A DNA stretch of 29,246 nt. It comes from Bacteroidia bacterium (GTDB taxonomy: Bacteria; Bacteroidota; Bacteroidia; Bacteroidales; UBA932). The notes under the pieces were generated by a model. It was not told where the DNA came from. It saw only the letters and a program-made list of their open reading frames with translations, and ran no database searches. The stretch spans positions 1 through 29,246 of the forward strand of contig JAGKTT010000026.1 of assembly GCA_021153285.1 (NCBI GenBank), given 5' to 3'. Below are positions 25,061 through 29,246 of the stretch, piece after piece. Position numbers and translations under genes: made by a program. Numbering within the stretch: the stretch's first letter is position 1; every line of letters starts with the position of its first letter.

Positions 25061-25094
25061 CGAAGATAGGAAAATTTCTGCGTTTTTCAGCAAA
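25061..25094 (-). promoter_or_regulatory. carAB promoter
   Basis: On the minus strand TTTG (25091-25094), 22 bases, then TATCTTCG (25061-25068), the same -7 variant as before priA. It places the start of the carAB transcript near 25055. It is nearly back to back with the promoter of the gene at 25130. Confidence 0.55.
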
Positions 25095-25102
25095 TAAATT
25101 TC

Positions 25103-25110
25103 TATTTTTG
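25103..25110 (+). promoter_or_regulatory. -7 box before the membrane protein-mnmE unit
   Basis: TATTTTTG matches TAnnTTTG, 19 bases before the ATG at 25130. Confidence 0.5.
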
Positions 25111-25129
25111 CAATACTATCAAACAGCAT

Positions 25130-25642
25130 ATGGAAAAGAGCGCTTCAAAAGTCCCAGTGAGTATAATTTTATTGTTGTCAGGAATTGCCATAGCGATACT
25201 GATGAAGGCTGCCGGACCGGATGACGGGACAATTTATACTATAGGGACCATTGCGTATGCATTGATGATAGCCGCAGGCCTCGCAGGTATATTCACTACA
25301 AAGACAGAAATACCAGAGAATAAGGAGGTTAAATCAGCCGAACCTGCGAATATGAGATGGATTGCAAACGCCTTGTTCATATTATGTGCATTTGAAGCCG
25401 CTATTCTTATCTGTAGCAAAACAGTCACCACGTGGTGGTGGATGCTTCAGATCCATATTATCATCAATTTCATTATCGCTGTTGTGATGCACTGGTATTG
25501 CAGCAAGGAGAAATCAGAACAGAAAAAGAAGGCGGCTGAGGAGGAAAAGATCAATGATATAGTAAATCTGATCAGCAATCTCGAAATAACAATCACCTGT
25601 CACGAAAGCGGGGACGATGAAGAACAGTCTAAAACAGTTTAA
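25130..25642 (+). CDS. Hypothetical four-helix membrane protein
   Basis: This 170-residue protein has about four hydrophobic segments (roughly 10-26, 36-54, 75-96, 103-121), followed by a charged, coiled-coil-like cytoplasmic tail (CSKEKSEQKKKAAEEEKIND). I do not recognise a family. The mnmE start lies one base after its stop, so the two genes are almost certainly co-transcribed and perhaps translationally coupled. That does not imply a related function. Confidence 0.7.
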   Translation: MEKSASKVPVSIILLLSGIAIAILMKAAGPDDGTIYTIGTIAYALMIAAGLAGIFTTKTEIPENKEVKSAEPANMRWIANALFILCAFEAAILICSKTVTTWWWMLQIHIIINFIIAVVMHWYCSKEKSEQKKKAAEEEKINDIVNLISNLEITITCHESGDDEEQSKTV

Positions 25643-25643
25643 A

Positions 25644-27074
25644 ATGTATATCAGAAACGAAGATACAATATGCGCGCCTGCGACAGTACCGGGGACAGGA
25701 GCGATTTCAGTAATCAGAATGAGCGGACCTCAAGCCCTGGAAATTGCCGACAAAGTAATCCGATGTCGCAAAGGAAAACTCTCAACAGCTAAGGGATATA
25801 CCTTGAAATTCGGAACAATCATCGATGCTTCCGGTGCAGTCGTAGACGAAGTGCTGGCAAGCGTATTCCGCTCTCCGCACTCATACACAGGTGAAAATTC
25901 CGTCGAGATTTCCTGCCACGCATCTTCGTATATTGTTTCCACTGTAATGGGACTTCTCTATGAAGCCGGAGCAAGGGCTGCCGAGCCGGGAGAATTTACT
26001 CAAAGAGCTTATTTAAATGGCAAGATGGACCTTGCTCAGGCTGAGGCAGTTGCAGATGTGATAGCTTCCCAGAATGCAGCAGCTCACCGTATAGCTTTCA
26101 AACAGATGAAAGGAGGGTTTTCATCAGAGCTCCGCGATATGAGAGGAGAACTTCTCGAACTGGTCTCACTGATGGAACTCGAACTGGATTTCAGCGAGGA
26201 GGAAGTCGAGTTTGCAGACCGCTCGCGACTCGATTCATTGCTTGAACAGATCATCTCACACGTATCGAGATTGATTGACTCCTTCCGCCTCGGCAACGCC
26301 ATCAAGAACGGTATCCCGGTCGCAATTGCAGGAGCCACGAATACCGGGAAAAGCACACTTCTGAATGCTTTGCTTGGGGAGGACCGGGCTATAGTATCAG
26401 ATGTGCACGGAACCACTCGCGATACGATCGAAGAGACTTTAAACATCGACGGAGTGCTGTTCAGATTTATCGACACTGCAGGTCTTCGAGAAACTGATGA
26501 GGTAGTGGAGCAGATAGGAATCCAGAGGACATTCAAGAAAATCTCCGAAGCCTCTATCATACTGGGAATGATAGACTTGACAAGAGATTTCGAGAGTACC
26601 CGCGAGACTATACGCTCTATCATCGAAAAGGTGGACTTCTCGTGTCAGAAACTGATATTTCTACTTAACAAAACTGACATTTCTGACGTCAGAGCCAACA
26701 CCGACACCACCGACCTCATTATTTCAGAGCTTGAAAATAAGGGAGTTGCCTGCAACAATGCCGCAATCATACCGATCTCCGCAAAAACAGGTTCAGGAGT
26801 CGGTAATCTGCGTACCCATCTCGCCGATTCTCAGCGTGATCTTCTTGCGGACAGCGACACCACCCTCGTAACCAACCAACGCCATATTCAGGCCCTCACC
26901 GACGCCCGCACCTCCCTCCTCCGCGTCCGCTCCGGCCTTGCAGCCGGTCTCCCGACCGACCTCGCAGCACAGGATATCCGCGAAGCCATCTACCATCTGG
27001 GAAGCATTGTGGGAGAGATCTCGAGCGATGAGGTGCTGGGAAATATCTTCAGGAATTTTTGCATCGGTAAGTAA
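25644..27074 (+). CDS. mnmE: tRNA modification GTPase MnmE (TrmE)
   Basis: With MnmG, MnmE makes the 5-carboxymethylaminomethyl (or related) group on wobble U34 of certain tRNAs, using methylene-THF and GTP. The protein is 476 residues from the ATG at 25644 (MYIRNEDTICAPATVPG), which aligns with family N-termini. An upstream in-frame ATG at 25617 would overlap the preceding gene and is less likely. It has the THF-binding N-domain, a helical domain, an inserted G domain with G1 GATNTGKS (230-237), GTTRDT, DTAG and the C-terminal F-C-I-G-K (472-476) with the conserved Cys. The integrated element begins within about 100 bases of its 3' end. Confidence 0.95.
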   Translation: MYIRNEDTICAPATVPGTGAISVIRMSGPQALEIADKVIRCRKGKLSTAKGYTLKFGTIIDASGAVVDEVLASVFRSPHSYTGENSVEISCHASSYIVSTVMGLLYEAGARAAEPGEFTQRAYLNGKMDLAQAEAVADVIASQNAAAHRIAFKQMKGGFSSELRDMRGELLELVSLMELELDFSEEEVEFADRSRLDSLLEQIISHVSRLIDSFRLGNAIKNGIPVAIAGATNTGKSTLLNALLGEDRAIVSDVHGTTRDTIEETLNIDGVLFRFIDTAGLRETDEVVEQIGIQRTFKKISEASIILGMIDLTRDFESTRETIRSIIEKVDFSCQKLIFLLNKTDISDVRANTDTTDLIISELENKGVACNNAAIIPISAKTGSGVGNLRTHLADSQRDLLADSDTTLVTNQRHIQALTDARTSLLRVRSGLAAGLPTDLAAQDIREAIYHLGSIVGEISSDEVLGNIFRNFCIGK

Positions 27075-27114
27075 GTTATTGATTATCAAATAGTTAAATT
27101 AATCATAAATGATT

Positions 27115-27150
27115 AATATAGCACTCTTTACGGGTGCTATATTTGTTTGT
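27115..27150 (+). terminator. Terminator after mnmE
   Basis: A 10-bp stem (27115-27124 with 27134-27143, AATATAGCAC/GTGCTATATT) with a 9-base loop is followed by a T-rich tract. It probably marks the end of the core-genome unit just before the mobile element. Confidence 0.6.
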
Positions 27151-27156
27151 GCAAGC

Positions 27157-27288
27157 ATCGTTGTTAATCGTTGCTAAGCCTTTTTACGCCTGTTTTTGTA
27201 CCTCATGTGTACCTCGCCGCTTGAATTGCGATTTTGCGTTGGCGAGGTGATGGAAAAATGAGACGCTGTGAGACACAGTGAGACGCAG
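27157..27288. repeat. Phased direct repeats before the HTH gene (possible att/recombination sites)
   Basis: Three groups of short direct repeats occur in 130 bases: ATCGTTG at 27157-27163 and 27167-27173 (10-bp period), GTACCTC at 27198-27204 and 27209-27215 (11-bp period), and TGAGAC(G/A)C(T/A)G at 27259, 27269 and 27279 (three tandem 10-bp units). There is also an 8-bp inverted repeat, ACCTCGCC 27211-27218 with GGCGAGGT 27241-27248. Helical-turn spacing is what integrase arm sites or excisionase-binding sites look like. No matching second att copy is in the window. Confidence 0.45.
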
Positions 27289-27323
27289 AGATACATTTTT
27301 GGCGAAATTAAAAGATAAATGAA

Positions 27324-28223
27324 ATGGCTAGTAACATCGACATTAAGAAAAAATGCGAGTGGTGTGGCAAATTATTTATTGCCCACAAAACCACGACGCG
27401 ATGCTGTTCGCATCGTTGCGCTAACCTTGCCTACAAAGAAAGAACAAGGCAAAAGCGTGTTAGCGAATTTCAGACAATGGTCAATCAGCAAATCGAAAAA
27501 GAGGATTGCATTGACAAGGATTTCTTTACCCCAAGCGAAGCCGCAAAGTATATCGGTATAAGCAGGGCTACCTTTTATAGGTATCTTGAAACGAATCTAA
27601 TAAAATCGACTCAGTTAAAGAGAAAGACTATTATTAGGAAACGAGACATCGAGGCTCTGTTTGATAATGCTTCTCCTTACAAAAAACATCTGCCAAGAAG
27701 CAAGCAGAGTATCACCGACTTCTACACCACAGCCGAGATTAAAGAGAATTTTGGCGTTAAGGAGTCATGGATTTATGAGATTGCGAAGGAGCATAATATC
27801 CCTCGCACATTCAATCGTGGCAGAACCTATTGGAGCAAGAAACACATCGACTCCTACTTTGCCAAGAAAGCTCCTGATGCAAGCATTACCGAATGGTACA
27901 GTGTAGCGGAGTTGCAGGAGAAGTTCGGTATGACGCTATCGGCAATCTACACCTTTGTATATAAGAATGTCATACCCAAGCGCAAGGAGGGCAAGATGGT
28001 CTATTACTCGAAAAAGCATTTCGATATAGCCAAAGGTATCGCCACGCCCGAAGAGCCGCAATACTACACCATACCTGAAGCGATGGAGAAATACAACCTC
28101 ACTCGCGACCAGTTCTACCACTATGTGAAGTATCACAACATCACTCGTATCAAGGTTGGCAAATACACCAAGATTTTGCGCTCCGAACTCGATAAATTCT
28201 TTGAGCCACCGAAGATTGAGTAA
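27324..28223 (+). CDS. Zinc-finger and multi-HTH DNA-binding protein of a mobile element
   Basis: This 299-residue protein has an N-terminal Cys cluster (C11-x2-C14 and C27/C28-x3-C32) that looks like a zinc finger, then four consecutive HTH_17/MerR-like modules of about 45 residues (about 68-112, 133-178, 190-232, 247-293). Each has the pattern aromatic-T/S-x-x-E-A-x-x-(Y/F)-(G/N)-(I/V/L), a recognition helix with Tyr/Phe, and a terminal K/R-x-x-(I/L). Single modules of this type are excisionase or regulator domains. Such proteins are found next to tyrosine recombinases in Bacteroidetes integrative elements, as here. It probably binds several half-sites in the repeat region just upstream and regulates excision or the integrase. 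Confidence 0.75.
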   Translation: MASNIDIKKKCEWCGKLFIAHKTTTRCCSHRCANLAYKERTRQKRVSEFQTMVNQQIEKEDCIDKDFFTPSEAAKYIGISRATFYRYLETNLIKSTQLKRKTIIRKRDIEALFDNASPYKKHLPRSKQSITDFYTTAEIKENFGVKESWIYEIAKEHNIPRTFNRGRTYWSKKHIDSYFAKKAPDASITEWYSVAELQEKFGMTLSAIYTFVYKNVIPKRKEGKMVYYSKKHFDIAKGIATPEEPQYYTIPEAMEKYNLTRDQFYHYVKYHNITRIKVGKYTKILRSELDKFFEPPKIE

Positions 28224-28232
28224 AGTTACTTG

Positions 28233-28254
28233 ATGGTGATTGATCCCACCATCG
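28233..28254 (+). terminator. Hairpin after the HTH gene
   Basis: A 7-bp inverted repeat (GATGGTG with CACCATC) lies 10 bases after the HTH stop and 50 bases before the integrase start. No T run follows, so it may be a weak terminator or a processing/regulatory hairpin. Confidence 0.3.
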
Positions 28255-28307
28255 AAGCACCAATTTAATTTGCAACAAAAAGTATAACAATTAAAATATA
28301 AATAGCT

Positions 28308-29192
28308 ATGACACTAACTTGCACAAATGTAACCCTGCGTCAAAAGGCGTTACGAAACGACCGTATCTCAATCTATTTGGATTACTACCCAGCAATCCGC
28401 AACCCCGACACGATGAAGATGAGCCGCCGAGAGTTCCTCGGTATCTACCTCTATGCCAAGCCACGCAACGAGCAGCAACGGATGTTCAACCAAGAGATGC
28501 CCAACAAGGCGGAAGCGATACGCTGTATTCGTGTGCAATCACTCATTAACGAGGAGTTAGGCTTCCTCGACAAAAACAAACAGAAGGTCGATTCCCTCGC
28601 CTACTTCCGAGCAAAGGCACGCGAGCGATACGAAAAGTGGGACTGCGTCTGTAACCATTTCGAGAAGTTCTGCGGTGGCAAATGCACCTTCGGTGATATT
28701 ACCGTTGAACTATGCGAAAAGTTCCGAGATTATCTCTTGAAATGCAAGCAGATACATCACCCCAACTCATATATCAGTCGAAATTCGGCAGCGGGATATT
28801 ACTCCACTTTCCGCGCCCTGCTGAAGATTGCCTACAAGGAGAAGATGTTGCGCGAGAACCTCAATGACTTTCTTGAAAAAATCGAGTGGAAAGAGGTCAA
28901 AAAGGAGTACCTGACGCTTGACGAGGTTAAGCAACTCGCTGCCACCCCATGCCGTATTCCAGTGCTGAAACAAGCATCGCTCCTCGCCTGTATGACGGGA
29001 CTTCGCATCAGCGACATACTAAAATTACAATGGAGCGACTTTGAAATGGGCCCCGATCAAGGCTACTACATCCGTATCTGCACCGAGAAAACCGAGACCG
29101 AGGCGACACTCCCCATCAGCCACGAAGCATTGGAGTTATGCGGCGAATGGGTAAGCATCCGACGAAGTACATATTTCAGTTTGTATAAGTGA
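28308..29192 (+). pseudogene. Tyrosine recombinase/integrase, truncated at the 3' end
   Basis: This is the N-terminal 294 codons of a Bacteroidetes-type site-specific integrase. It has the arm-binding N-domain (about 1-75), the SAM-like core-binding domain (about 100-195) and the start of the catalytic domain, with catalytic Arg233 in CMTGLRISDILKLQWSDF and the beta-strand Lys261 in TEKTETEATLP. After HEALELCGE (about 29147) the sequence changes to an unrelated tail (WVSIRRSTYFSLYK) and stops. The HxxR, His/Trp and nucleophile Tyr motifs, about 110 residues in total, are missing. It follows the HTH gene by 84 bases. The break coincides with the start of a palindromic segment, so another element probably interrupted the gene, leaving the host element unable to excise by itself. 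Confidence 0.88.
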
Positions 29193-29246
29193 GGCCTAAC
29201 TTTGTCGCACTAACACAAACTGAGAATATGCTTACACGAGAACAGA
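29148..29246 (+). mobile_element. Left end of an inserted element (probable IS) interrupting the integrase
   Basis: Integrase homology ends near 29147. The following 88 bases form an interrupted palindrome (29151-29158 with 29228-29235; 29174-29184 with 29215-29225; 29188-29191 with 29208-29211) that encloses a -7 box TAACTTTG (29197-29204). A new reading frame starts in its right arm at 29228 (ATG CTT ACA CGA GAA CAG, MLTREQ) and runs off the window. The arrangement is like the start of an insertion sequence; the family cannot be identified from this much sequence. Confidence 0.45.
29228..29246 (+). CDS. Partial ORF start (MLTREQ...) at the right edge
   Basis: An ATG at 29228, 24 bases after the -7 box, begins a frame cut off by the window end after six codons. 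It is likely the transposase or first gene of the inserted element, by position only. Confidence 0.35.

Noticed and set aside
25427..25438. CACCACGTGGTG palindrome as a parS site
   Set aside because: Only the CACGTG core agrees with parS and the flanks do not. It lies in a coding region far from parB.
25617..25643. Upstream ATG for mnmE at 25617
   Set aside because: It overlaps the preceding gene. The ATG at 25644, one base after that gene's stop, gives the expected N-terminus.
1..29246. CRISPR arrays, rRNA genes, retrons, restriction or CBASS-type defence systems
   Set aside because: No regularly spaced repeats of CRISPR size, no rRNA-like stretch, and no reverse transcriptase, nuclease or cyclase motifs were found. 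The only defence-related gene is the Abi_2 fragment.

Overview
The window looks like a Bacteroidales chromosome segment, probably from an uncultured gut- or rumen-type member. Three things support this. Most genes sit behind a Bacteroidetes-type promoter box (TAnnTTTG, with few or no Shine-Dalgarno sites). The gene order parA-parB-DUF5683-mltD is typical of Bacteroidetes. CarB, MnmE, the HTH/integrase pair and the CfxA beta-lactamase all read as Bacteroidetes types. No genus is claimed.

Layout. (1) 1-1960 is an acquired, AT-rich block: an Abi_2-family gene cut down to its C-terminal part, an intact class A beta-lactamase gene (cfxA) between two strong hairpin terminators, and a likely relaxase remnant. 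(2) 1960-3600 holds a roughly 120-nt extended hairpin behind a good promoter (candidate structured RNA), an unrecognised ORF, a zinc amidase, a candidate small RNA and a tRNA-Phe. (3) 3745-18108 is mostly housekeeping: priA, a diacylglycerol-kinase-like gene, parA-parB-DUF5683-mltD, a helix-hairpin-helix barrel protein, hpt-adk, obg-PAP2, a lipoprotein and an EamA transporter. (4) 18105-20402 encodes a surface lipoprotein with a fimbrillin-like N-terminus and an M64-type metallopeptidase C-terminus, preceded by a 39-codon ORF. (5) 20475-25060 is carAB, read leftwards from a roughly 230-nt leader that contains an intrinsic terminator and a 9-codon ORF. (6) 25130-27074 is a small membrane protein gene followed directly by mnmE. 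(7) 27150-29246 is the edge of an integrated element: phased direct repeats, a zinc-finger/multi-HTH protein and a tyrosine recombinase that loses its catalytic C-terminus where another element appears to start.

Main points of interest. The carA product has lost the amidotransferase nucleophile (Cys to Gly) and the catalytic His (to Asn), although carB looks complete, so this carbamoyl-phosphate synthase probably cannot use glutamine through this subunit. The carAB leader has the parts of an attenuator. The 2037-2157 hairpin is an unassigned RNA candidate. The right edge carries an interrupted palindrome whose right arm covers a start codon, resembling the protection that insertion sequences use against read-through transcription. 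PriA carries a charged coiled coil where a winged helix is expected.
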